A stretch of DNA of 64,000 nucleotides from Borrelia hispanica CRI (GTDB lineage Bacteria > Spirochaetota > Spirochaetia > Borreliales > Borreliaceae), in contig NZ_AYOU01000164.1 of NCBI RefSeq assembly GCF_000500065.1, forward strand, positions 62,001-126,000. Reading direction: 5' to 3'. Under the pieces are notes generated by a model that was not told the DNA's origin, did no database searches, and saw nothing but the letters and a program-made list of their open reading frames with translations. Numbering within the stretch: position 1 is the first letter of the stretch; every line of letters begins with the position of its first letter. The translations under genes were made by a program, and so were the position numbers. Positions 56,475 through 64,000 of this stretch are shown in pieces.

Positions 56475-57020
56475 ATGTTAAGTTCATATTACTATATTAT
56501 ATCCTCATTACCTTATCTTGATTTAAAAGTTGGAAAGGTATGGAGTATATCAGAGTTTTTTGATAATGTTGAGATTGTTTTAAGTAGCGAAGATTTTCTT
56601 TTTATAAAGGATTTGTCAGAATTTAGATTTAATAAAGAAAGTTCAAAGGTGACTAAGAGATTTTTTGAATTTGAGGAAATAATAAGATATACTCTGTCAG
56701 TTATTAGGGCTGAAAAATTAGGATTTGAAAAAGATATATATTTAGAATCTCCTTATTTTTCTAATTATTATTTAGGAGTTTTAAAACCTCTTTGTCTTAA
56801 AGAAAATCCTTTTGAGGTAGAATTAGGAATTGATATTTTAAAGTGGCAGTTTTTGACAGAACTTGAAGTTGGAAATGAATTTAACTTTGAAAAGTTGATA
56901 ATTTATTTTTTAAAATTAATGTTGATTTCAAGGAGAAATCTCTTTAGAGAAGAGATAGGTGAGAAAAATTTTGATGATGTTTGTCAAAAATTAAGTATGA
57001 AAATAAGTAAAAATTTTTGA
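56475..57020 (+). CDS. V-type ATPase-associated protein, DUF2764-like
   Basis: The 181-residue protein begins [22 protein letters not shown], matching the YYxLxSSLPxL start of DUF2764 proteins encoded inside bacterial V-ATPase operons. The rest is mostly helical, with no TM segment. It lies between subunits E and A, where archaeal operons carry subunits C and F, and neither C nor F is present here, so it may fill part of that role. The family role is unproven. Confidence 0.75.
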   Translation: MLSSYYYIISSLPYLDLKVGKVWSISEFFDNVEIVLSSEDFLFIKDLSEFRFNKESSKVTKRFFEFEEIIRYTLSVIRAEKLGFEKDIYLESPYFSNYYLGVLKPLCLKENPFEVELGIDILKWQFLTELEVGNEFNFEKLIIYFLKLMLISRRNLFREEIGEKNFDDVCQKLSMKISKNF

Positions 57021-57030
57021 AGGAATTTAA

Positions 57031-58761
57031 ATGGAAGCTCAAGGAAAAGTAGTAGGTGTTATTGGAAATTTGGTTACTATTGAAATGGTAGGTACGGTTT
57101 CCATGAATGAAATTGTTTTTATTAAAACAGGTGGTCGAAGTTTAAAAGCTGAAATAATTCGTATTAGAGATGGAGAAGTTGATGCTCAAGTGTTTGAAAT
57201 GACAAGAGGAATTGCTGTTGGAGATAATGTTGAGTTTACAGATAAACTTTTAACAGTTGAGCTGGGACCTGGTCTTTTAAGTCAGGTGTATGATGGTCTT
57301 CAAAATCCATTGCCAGAGCTTGCTATTAAGTGTGGTTTTTTTTTAGAGAGAGGTTTATATTTAAGTGCTCTTGATAGAAATAAAAAATGGAGTTTTAATG
57401 TAACTGCAAAAGTTGGAGATTTTGTTGTTGCTGGAGATTTTCTTGGATTTGTTATTGAAGGTACCATTAATCATCAAATTATGGTTCCATTTGATAGGAG
57501 AGATTCTTATAAAATTATAGAAATAGTTAGTAATGGTGATTATACTGTAGATGATAAGATTGCTGTTATTGAAGATGATGCTGGGGGCAAACATATTATT
57601 ACTATGTCGTTTCATTGGCCTGTGAAAGTTCCTGTTACTAGTTATAAGAAGCGACTTATTCCTAATGAGACTATGGTAACTCAAACAAGAATAATAGATA
57701 CATTCTTTCCGGTTGCAAAGGGTGGTACATTTTGTATTCCTGGACCTTTTGGTGCTGGCAAGACGGTTCTTCAACAGGTTACGAGTCGTAATGCTGATGT
57801 TGATATTGTAATTATTGCTGCTTGTGGTGAGCGAGCAGGTGAGGTAGTAGAAACTCTAAAAGAGTTTCCTGAACTTACAGATCCAAGAACAGGTAAATCA
57901 TTAATGGAGAGAACATGTATTATTTGTAATACGTCTTCTATGCCCGTTGCTGCTCGTGAAGCATCAGTTTATACAGCTATTACTATTGGTGAATATTATA
58001 GACAAATGGGTCTTGATATACTTTTGTTGGCAGATTCAACTTCAAGGTGGGCTCAGGCTATGAGAGAAATGTCTGGTCGTCTTGAGGAAATACCTGGGGA
58101 TGAAGCATTTCCAGCCTATCTTGAATCTGTTATTGCATCATTTTATGAGAGAGCAGGTGTTGTTGTTTTAAATAATGGCAATATTGGATCTGTAACTGTG
58201 GGTGGTTCTGTTAGTCCTGCTGGGGGTAATTTTGAAGAACCAGTAACTCAAGCAACTTTAAAAGTGGTAGGAGCATTTCATGGTCTTACAAGAGAGAGAT
58301 CAGATGCTAGGAAATTTCCAGCAATTAATCCTCTTGACTCTTGGAGTAAATATAGAGGTGTTGTTGAATATGAGGCAACAGAATATGCAAGGGCTTTTTT
58401 GGTTAAGGGAAATGAAGTTAATCAGATGATGAGAGTTGTTGGAGAAGATGGGGTGAGTATTGATGATTTTGTTGTGTATTTAAAATCCGAACTTTTAGAT
58501 TCATGTTATTTACAACAAAATTCATTCGATAGTGTTGATGCTGCTGTGAGTTTTGAGCGTCAAAATTATATGTTTAATATTCTTTATAAGATTTTACAAT
58601 CAGATTTTAAATTTGAAAATAAATTGGAAGCAAGAAGTTTTATAAATGATTTGAGACAAAATATTTTAGATATGAATCTTGCTCCCTTTAAGCAAGAAAA
58701 GTTTGATAAATTAGAGATTAATTTAAAGAATTTATTACGTTCTAAAAAATTGGATTTTTGA
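57031..58761 (+). CDS. atpA: V-type ATPase catalytic subunit A
   Basis: The catalytic nucleotide-binding subunit. The 576-residue protein has the P-loop GPFGAGKTVLQQ (about 234), the A-subunit insertion at about 110-200, IVIIAACGERAGEV, MREASVYT-like (VAAREASVYTAIT), LLADSTSRWAQAMREMSGRLEE and the VGGSVSPAGGNFEEPV segment typical of V/A-type A subunits. ATG 57031 follows AAGGAA. The family couples ATP hydrolysis or synthesis to ion flow. Confidence 0.97.
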   Translation: MEAQGKVVGVIGNLVTIEMVGTVSMNEIVFIKTGGRSLKAEIIRIRDGEVDAQVFEMTRGIAVGDNVEFTDKLLTVELGPGLLSQVYDGLQNPLPELAIKCGFFLERGLYLSALDRNKKWSFNVTAKVGDFVVAGDFLGFVIEGTINHQIMVPFDRRDSYKIIEIVSNGDYTVDDKIAVIEDDAGGKHIITMSFHWPVKVPVTSYKKRLIPNETMVTQTRIIDTFFPVAKGGTFCIPGPFGAGKTVLQQVTSRNADVDIVIIAACGERAGEVVETLKEFPELTDPRTGKSLMERTCIICNTSSMPVAAREASVYTAITIGEYYRQMGLDILLLADSTSRWAQAMREMSGRLEEIPGDEAFPAYLESVIASFYERAGVVVLNNGNIGSVTVGGSVSPAGGNFEEPVTQATLKVVGAFHGLTRERSDARKFPAINPLDSWSKYRGVVEYEATEYARAFLVKGNEVNQMMRVVGEDGVSIDDFVVYLKSELLDSCYLQQNSFDSVDAAVSFERQNYMFNILYKILQSDFKFENKLEARSFINDLRQNILDMNLAPFKQEKFDKLEINLKNLLRSKKLDF

Positions 58762-58770
58762 GGTGTGCAA

Positions 58771-60072
58771 ATGAAGAGAGTATATAGTAAGATAGAATCT
58801 ATTGTTGGGAATGTAATAACTGTTATAGCAAAAAGTGTTAAATATGGAGAACTTGCCATTGTAAAATCCAAAAATGGAAGTTCCTTAGCGGAAGTGATTA
58901 AGCTAGAGAGGGATAAGGTTTCTCTGCAAGTTTATAATGGAACAATAGGCATTTCAACTTCAGATGAAGTTAAGTTTTTGGGCCATCCAATGCAAGTAAC
59001 ATTTTCTGAAAATTTACTTGGTAGAATTTTTGATGGTGCTGGTAATCCTAAAGACGGAGGACCACGTCTTGAGGATAATTTAATTGAAATTGGTGGACCA
59101 TCGGTTAATCCTGCAAAACGTATTGTTCCAAGAAATATGATAAGGACTGGAATTCCAATGATAGATGTTTTTAATACTCTTGTTGAATCTCAGAAATTGC
59201 CAATATTTTCTGTGTCTGGAGAACCTTATAATGAACTTCTTGTAAGGATAGCTCTTCAAGCTGAGGTTGATCTCATTATTCTTGGAGGAATGGGACTTAA
59301 AAATGATGATTATTTAACGTTTAAGGATTCACTTGAGAGTGGTGGAGCTTTAAGTAGGACAATCTTTTTTGTAAATACAGCCAATGATCCTGTTGTTGAG
59401 TCTTTAATTGTTCCTGATATTTCTCTTGCTGTTGCTGAAAAATTTGCTTTGCAGGGAAAAAAAGTTTTGGTACTTTTAACCGATATGACCAATTTTGCAG
59501 ATGCTATGAAGGAAATAGCTATTACTATGGAGCAAGTGCCATCTAATAGAGGTTATCCTGGTGATTTATATTCTCAGCTTGCATCTAGATATGAGAAGGC
59601 TATTGATTTTGAAGGTGCAGGGTCAATTACTGTACTTGCAGTTACTACAATGCCTGGAGATGATGTTACTCATCCAGTGCCTGATAATACGGGTTATATT
59701 ACTGAAGGACAATACTATTTAAGGAGAGGTAGAATTGAACCTTTTGGCTCTCTTTCAAGACTTAAACAAATGGTTAATGGAAAGACAAGAGATGACCATA
59801 GGACGATTATGGATTCAATGATTAAGCTTTATGCATCTTCAAGAGAATCTATAGAGAAAAAAGCTATGGGATTTAATATGACAGAGTGGGATGAGAAGCT
59901 TCTTAAGTATAGCAATATGTTTGAGAGTAAGCTTATGGATTTGTCTCTTAATATTCCTTTAGAAGAGGCTTTGGATTTGGGTTGGACTATTCTCTCTAGT
60001 TGTTTTGAACCTAATGAGACTGGCATTAAAACAGAATTGCTGGAAAAGTATTGGCCTAAAAATAGGGATTAG
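58771..60072 (+). CDS. atpB: V-type ATPase subunit B
   Basis: The non-catalytic nucleotide-site subunit paired with A. From ATG 58771 (GAGGTG upstream) it has 433 residues. It lacks a GKT P-loop; the equivalent reads [15 protein letters not shown], as in other B subunits. [16 protein letters not shown] and [24 protein letters not shown] are conserved. GTG 58765 would add two residues. The atpA stop lies nine bases upstream. Confidence 0.97.
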   Translation: MKRVYSKIESIVGNVITVIAKSVKYGELAIVKSKNGSSLAEVIKLERDKVSLQVYNGTIGISTSDEVKFLGHPMQVTFSENLLGRIFDGAGNPKDGGPRLEDNLIEIGGPSVNPAKRIVPRNMIRTGIPMIDVFNTLVESQKLPIFSVSGEPYNELLVRIALQAEVDLIILGGMGLKNDDYLTFKDSLESGGALSRTIFFVNTANDPVVESLIVPDISLAVAEKFALQGKKVLVLLTDMTNFADAMKEIAITMEQVPSNRGYPGDLYSQLASRYEKAIDFEGAGSITVLAVTTMPGDDVTHPVPDNTGYITEGQYYLRRGRIEPFGSLSRLKQMVNGKTRDDHRTIMDSMIKLYASSRESIEKKAMGFNMTEWDEKLLKYSNMFESKLMDLSLNIPLEEALDLGWTILSSCFEPNETGIKTELLEKYWPKNRD

Positions 60073-60074
60073 AG

Positions 60075-60671
60075 ATGCCTAAAGTTAAGTTGACAAAAAA
60101 TGAACTTAAAAAACAAAAAGATGATCTTAAAATGTTTAGTAGGTATTTACCTACTTTGCAACTTAAAAAACAACAACTTCATTTGGAAATTAGAAAAGTT
60201 AAGGCTTTGAAAGAAGTGAAAAAACTTGAAAAGGATAAGTTGAAAAGGGATATGAAATTTTGGATTTCGTTATTTGGTGAGAGATTTCCTTTTCAAGATT
60301 GGATTCAGATTAAAAAAGTAATGAAGGGTTTTTCAAATATAGCGGGTATTACTATACCCGTATTTGAGTCAGTTGAATATGAAGATATTAAACATGATCT
60401 TTTGTTGACTCCTTATTGGGTAGATGTGGGAATAGAGGCTATTAAGAACATTATTCAAATAAATGCGGAACTTGAAGTTTTAGATGAGCAAGCTAATTTG
60501 TTGGAATTAGAACTTAATATTACTTCTCAAAGAGTAAATTTATTCGAAAAAGTTATGATTCCTAATGCTAAAATTAATATAAAAAAGATTAATGTTTATC
60601 TTGGAGATCAACAGACTGCAGCTGTTGTAAGAGGTAAAATGGCGAAAGCCAGTTTAATTAAAAATAGATGA
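60075..60671 (+). CDS. atpD: V-type ATPase subunit D (central rotor shaft)
   Basis: The rotor axle subunit. The 198-residue protein is two long coiled helices: KLTKNELKKQKDDLKMFSRY at the N-terminus and LDEQANLLELELNITSQRVN through NLFEKVMIPNAKINIKKI near the C-terminus, which is the D-subunit pattern. ATG 60075 lies two bases after the atpB stop. Confidence 0.94.
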   Translation: MPKVKLTKNELKKQKDDLKMFSRYLPTLQLKKQQLHLEIRKVKALKEVKKLEKDKLKRDMKFWISLFGERFPFQDWIQIKKVMKGFSNIAGITIPVFESVEYEDIKHDLLLTPYWVDVGIEAIKNIIQINAELEVLDEQANLLELELNITSQRVNLFEKVMIPNAKINIKKINVYLGDQQTAAVVRGKMAKASLIKNR

Positions 60672-60681
60672 GGATGTGTTA

Positions 60682-62511
60682 ATGATTGTTAAAATGAAGA
60701 AGGTTTTGCTTTTAACTTTATTAAAATATAAGAGAGATTCACTTGAGATCTTAAGAGAATTGGGGGTTGTTCATATCAATTTTTGCAATAAAGTTTCAGA
60801 ATCTTTACAAAAAGTTATTGAGGAGAGGGGTATTTTAAATCATGCTTTGTCTTTGCTTGGTGATGATTCTGAAGTGCAAATTTTAAGTTCTTCAAATGAG
60901 AATTTTTTAGATATTGCAAAACGTATAGTTGACTTAGGTTCTGAGATTAAAGATTTAAGAGAAATGCGTCAATCATTACTTCGTAATAGAGATATTATAT
61001 CTTTTTGGGGATATTTTTCTGTTGATTTAGTCAATAAATTAAGGGGATGCAATATTTATGTGCAATTTTTTAAATCTGGAATGTCCGAATATAAAAAATT
61101 GTTGTTATTTTCTAAGGTTAAAGTTGCTCTTATTAATAATTATAAAGGTACAGCCTATTTTGTAGCTATTAATGACTCTAAACAGAATATAGATGTAGCT
61201 GAAGAATATGAATTTGAATTTGACCTGGATTCTATTGAAGCCAAGTTAAAAATGATAGATGAGGTTTTAGAGCAAAAATTAACTCAGTTGTCAATTTTAA
61301 ATAAATATAGAAATATTTTAAAAGATGCAATAAAAGAGTATGAACAAATTATTGAATTTGAACAGGTTATGGCTGATATGAATGTGGAGTGTGATGAGTT
61401 TGTATATATTACAGGATTTATTCCTGAAGATAAGCAAAAATATCTTCAAAATGCGACTCTTAATGGTAAGTTTGTGGTACAATTTGCGGAGCCAGATGAT
61501 AATGATTTTATTCCTACTTATGTAAAAAGAAAAGGAATTGCTAAGCTTGCTAAGCCTATTTTCGATGTTTTAGATACAATTCCTGGATATAAAGAGAGAG
61601 ATGTTAGTTGTGTTTTTATGTTGTTTTTCTTTGTGTTTTTTGGGATGATAATTGGTGATGCGGCTTATGGTGTTATATTTTTATTAATAGGCATTATTAT
61701 TAGTTTGATTAGCGTTTTTAAAAATAAACCATTAACTTCTGCACATGCTTTAATATTTTATTTAAGTACCTCAGCAATAATATATGGTTCTATGACTGGT
61801 ACTTGGTTTGGTAGTGGTCATTTTGTTCTTGATTTGTTTCCCATTTTGAAATCTCTGAAGGTTGAGTATTTGACGGGAAATAATGGTATGCAAAATGTTA
61901 TGTTTATATGTTTTACAATAGGGGTTTTACAGCTATCTTTAGCTCATGTATGGAATTTTGTTCAAAAAGTGAAAGAAAAGCCACATATACATGCAATTGC
62001 TCAAATTGGTTGGCTTGTTTTAATGCCTGGGCTTTATTATTTTGTTCTTAATTTAATACTTGGAAGTGATAATTTTCCTATGCACAGTATGATTCTTAAT
62101 ATGATATATTTTGGAGTTATGCTTATTTTTGTTTTTGACAAACAGGATGGTTCAAACTTTTTTGTGTGTCTGTTAAAAAGCTTTGGAGGACTTATAGAGC
62201 AATTTTTAGCTACTGTTTCAGGATTTGCAGATATAATATCTTATATTAGGCTTTTTGCTGTTGGACTTGCAGGACTTGCAATTTCTGATAGTTTTAATAG
62301 CATGTCAGTGTCTTTATTAAAATCATCTAATATTGGTCTTATAATAGGCGGTATTATTGTGATACTTTTTGGACACATTTTAAATATAATGTTATCTTTA
62401 TTATCTGTTGTTGTTCATGGAGTAAGACTTAACATGCTTGAATTTTCAAATCATTTGGGTCAGGAATGGAATGGATATTCTTATAGACCTTTTAAAAAAA
62501 TTAAAGACTAG
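60682..62511 (+). CDS. atpI: V-type ATPase membrane subunit I (a-type)
   Basis: The stator subunit that forms the ion half-channels. From ATG 60682 it has 609 residues: a cytoplasmic N-terminal half (about 1-300) with coiled helices, and about seven membrane helices after residue 310. The key region ISYIRLFAVGLAGLAISDSF carries the essential arginine of the channel. GTG 60676 is an alternative start. atpK follows 19 bases downstream. Confidence 0.95.
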   Translation: MIVKMKKVLLLTLLKYKRDSLEILRELGVVHINFCNKVSESLQKVIEERGILNHALSLLGDDSEVQILSSSNENFLDIAKRIVDLGSEIKDLREMRQSLLRNRDIISFWGYFSVDLVNKLRGCNIYVQFFKSGMSEYKKLLLFSKVKVALINNYKGTAYFVAINDSKQNIDVAEEYEFEFDLDSIEAKLKMIDEVLEQKLTQLSILNKYRNILKDAIKEYEQIIEFEQVMADMNVECDEFVYITGFIPEDKQKYLQNATLNGKFVVQFAEPDDNDFIPTYVKRKGIAKLAKPIFDVLDTIPGYKERDVSCVFMLFFFVFFGMIIGDAAYGVIFLLIGIIISLISVFKNKPLTSAHALIFYLSTSAIIYGSMTGTWFGSGHFVLDLFPILKSLKVEYLTGNNGMQNVMFICFTIGVLQLSLAHVWNFVQKVKEKPHIHAIAQIGWLVLMPGLYYFVLNLILGSDNFPMHSMILNMIYFGVMLIFVFDKQDGSNFFVCLLKSFGGLIEQFLATVSGFADIISYIRLFAVGLAGLAISDSFNSMSVSLLKSSNIGLIIGGIIVILFGHILNIMLSLLSVVVHGVRLNMLEFSNHLGQEWNGYSYRPFKKIKD

Positions 62512-62530
62512 ATAAGGAGAGAATAAAATT

Positions 62531-62965
62531 ATGGATATAGGTTTAGTAGGAGTTAATTCAGCTTTAACAATTTCTGCAATAGGTTCAGCTTTGGGAATGG
62601 GGGCTGCCGGAAGTGCTGCTATTGGAGCGTGGAAGAGATGTTATATGCAGGGTAAGTCGGCTCCCTTTTTATTAATTGTTTTTGTTTCAGCACCTCTTAC
62701 ACAAATAATATATGGTTATATATTGATGAATACTTTAGCAGAGGTGATGACCCAGGCTAATCCTTGGTTATTGTTTGGAGCTGGTTTTGGTGGTGGAGTT
62801 GCAATGGCTATTTCTGCTTTTGCTCAGGGTAGAACTGCTGCAGGAGCTTGTGATTCTTTTGCGGAGACTGGCAAGGGATTTGCAACAAATCTTTTAGTTT
62901 TGGGATTAATTGAATCTGTTGCTCTTTTTGTAATGGTATTTTTGATGATATTTAAGTTTGTTTAA
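62531..62965 (+). CDS. atpK: V-type ATPase rotor-ring subunit K
   Basis: Proteolipid of the rotor ring. The 144-residue protein has four membrane helices in two repeats, like NtpK of Enterococcus hirae. The ion-binding Glu128 lies in TM4 (LGLIESVALFV). Thr57 and Gln58 in TM2 (SAPLTQIIYG) and Gln99 in TM3 (AFAQGRTAAG) match the Na+ ligands of NtpK, so Na+ coupling is plausible. Only one Glu is present per four helices; the first repeat has none. AAGGAGAG precedes the ATG. Confidence 0.95.
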   Translation: MDIGLVGVNSALTISAIGSALGMGAAGSAAIGAWKRCYMQGKSAPFLLIVFVSAPLTQIIYGYILMNTLAEVMTQANPWLLFGAGFGGGVAMAISAFAQGRTAAGACDSFAETGKGFATNLLVLGLIESVALFVMVFLMIFKFV

Positions 62966-62980
62966 ACTCAAATATTCAGA

Positions 62981-63017
62981 TATTAAATTTTCTCGCAATT
63001 TGTGAGAAAATTTAATA
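62981..63017 (+). terminator. Terminator after the V-ATPase operon
   Basis: TATTAAATTTTCTC (62981-62994) pairs perfectly with GAGAAAATTTAATA (63004-63017) over a 9-base loop. It begins 15 bases after the atpK stop and ends 11 bases before the next ATG, so it may also shape the start of that message. Confidence 0.7.
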
Positions 63018-63028
63018 TATTTATTAAT

Positions 63029-64000
63029 ATGTTACGATTTTTTTTATTTCTTTTTATTTTTAGTTTTATCTTAAATTTAAATTCATTAGATGTAAAAGAA
63101 CTTCCATATTGGATTTTGATTGAAAAAGGGCGGCAGTTAATTTATTCTAAGGAAGGTTTTATCAAATCTAATCTTACTGATGCAATAAATTTTTTGCAGG
63201 AAGCATTGCTTAGGAAAGGTATATATCCAGAAGCTAATTATTATCTGTCTATTGTTTATAGCATGATTGGTAATGTTGTACTTCAAAAATTACATCTTCA
63301 AAAAACTTTAGAAGATAAAGATTATTTGTTGGATAAATCGTTTGAAAAAAATATACTTTTTTCTTTGGCAAAAATTGCTGAAATTGAAAATAATTATGTT
63401 GATATGATTGATTATTTAAATGAAATTTTAAGTAAATTTTCACGTGGTGATGATTATTATAATTATCACTATATTGTGAAAAAATATGGAAATACTTCGG
63501 GTGATAAATCTGATATGTCCTTTTATTTAAATTCTTATCTAAAACAGGTAAGAGGGACATCTGGTATAGATTTTACTTTTAATCTTTATAGATTTAATAA
63601 TTATGGTCTAATAGATACTCATAAATTGTTATCAAAGGTATATTTGAAGATAGGTGCCCACAAACTTGCCATTACTCATGGACTTGTTGCTGCAGTTGGT
63701 ATCTTAACTAGAATGTATCATTATATTAATTATTATGAACCTCTTTATGAATTTAAGAATTTAAGATCTTTTGTTCAAAAAATAAATGAATATAATGATG
63801 TTAAGTTTAGTTTTGAATCTACAGATTTTTGGGAAATAATGTATAATATTTCTTATGCTACTTATATTTATGATGAACATAAGCATAAGTTGAGGGCTGT
63901 GGATACTTGGAAATTGATAGTTGATCTTGCTCCTAAATTTTCACCTTATGTTCTAAAATCAAAGACTCATATTAAAAGTTTTTTGTTTAATAAAAATGTA
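63029..64000 (+). CDS. Exported protein of unknown function, C-terminus beyond the window
   Basis: ATG 63029 opens a frame that stays open to the last base (324 codons, no stop), so the gene is cut by the window end. The protein has an N-terminal hydrophobic signal (FLFLFIFSFILNLNS) and helical repeat-like segments (TDAINFLQEALLRKGIYPEANYY and AEIENNYVDMIDYLNEIL), which suggests TPR-like structure. No family recognised. No strong ribosome site is visible, the atpK terminator being close. The - strand ORF inside it (63249-63560) is a shadow. Confidence 0.8.
   Translation, partial: MLRFFLFLFIFSFILNLNSLDVKELPYWILIEKGRQLIYSKEGFIKSNLTDAINFLQEALLRKGIYPEANYYLSIVYSMIGNVVLQKLHLQKTLEDKDYLLDKSFEKNILFSLAKIAEIENNYVDMIDYLNEILSKFSRGDDYYNYHYIVKKYGNTSGDKSDMSFYLNSYLKQVRGTSGIDFTFNLYRFNNYGLIDTHKLLSKVYLKIGAHKLAITHGLVAAVGILTRMYHYINYYEPLYEFKNLRSFVQKINEYNDVKFSFESTDFWEIMYNISYATYIYDEHKHKLRAVDTWKLIVDLAPKFSPYVLKSKTHIKSFLFNKNV

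Noticed and set aside
57361..57774. 137-residue - strand open frame inside atpA
   Set aside because: Antisense to a well-conserved catalytic subunit; Ser/Asn/Ile-rich, no family likeness.
63249..63560. 103-residue - strand open frame
   Set aside because: Overlaps the real + strand gene that starts at 63029 and runs off the window; His/Gln/Tyr-rich shadow.
1..64000. CRISPR arrays, insertion sequences, prophage or plasmid-type gene families
   Set aside because: No regularly spaced repeats, transposase, integrase or plasmid-type paralogous genes are visible; gene order is that of the conserved chromosome.

Overview
The window looks like chromosomal DNA from a Borrelia spirochaete. It is strongly AT-rich, and the flagellin FlaB, the proU-type transporter, the BesABC efflux pump, the V-type ATPase operon and HtrA are all Borrelia-type proteins in the order I know from the B. 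burgdorferi chromosome (roughly the BB0149 to BB0089 interval). The FlaB sequence (N-terminal AINVANLSKTQEKL; Ala/Gln/Gly/Pro-rich centre) resembles the relapsing-fever group more than the Lyme group. This placement is from memory of the families, not a database search. Most genes lie on the + strand, probably the leading strand of this arm; only seven are on the - strand. I see no IS elements, phage, CRISPR arrays, tRNAs or rRNAs. This is a conserved housekeeping region, so the interest lies mainly in regulation, start sites and unusual protein architecture.

Layout. 1-1600: end of fliD and the flagellin gene flaB, with a leader hairpin and a terminator. 1680-4641: proVWX glycine betaine/proline ABC transporter. 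4630-10833: yidD (- strand) and the besCAB tripartite efflux operon, followed by a small PG0541-type partner gene. 11048-17514: acyl-CoA synthetase, class B PBP (-), hisS and a membrane TPR protein (-). 17700-28586: two TPR genes, one fused to GreA, then recA, scpA, rluB, cmk, rpsA, a YfgM-like TPR protein, a lipoprotein, a small membrane protein and a Maf-like protein. 28622-33682: the conserved rpsB-tsf-frr-uppS-cdsA-rseP cluster. 33721-36326: hemolysin III (-) diverging from a malX-type PTS permease.

36327-37002 is the largest gene-free stretch. It ends in a strong promoter and a leader with two mutually exclusive hairpins in front of rpsF-ssb-rpsR-rplI-dnaB (37003-40083). 40131-48331: a putative outer-membrane barrel (-), thiolase, a SurA-like PPIase, nusB, a TPR protein, map and htrA. 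48602-55761: a candidate upstream ORF, a phosphoribosyltransferase, a SPOR-like protein (-), asnS (-), murI, rsgA, mutS2 and a small conserved protein. 55869-62965: a compact V-type ATPase operon (E, DUF2764-like, A, B, D, I, K). From 63029 a further gene runs off the window end.

The genes work together in several modules: osmolyte uptake (ProVWX); drug or metabolite efflux (BesABC); translation, ribosome and elongation factors; isoprenoid and phospholipid supply (thiolase to the mevalonate pathway, UppS, CdsA, acyl-CoA synthetase); envelope quality control (HtrA, RseP, SurA-like, YfgM-like); and ion-motive force (V-ATPase). The points I would follow up first are the rpsF leader switch, the CsrA-like flaB leader hairpin, the out-of-frame 5' end of besA, the MalX-type permease whose EIIB domain has lost its phosphorylatable cysteine, and the reduced V-ATPase with Na+-type ligands in its K subunit.
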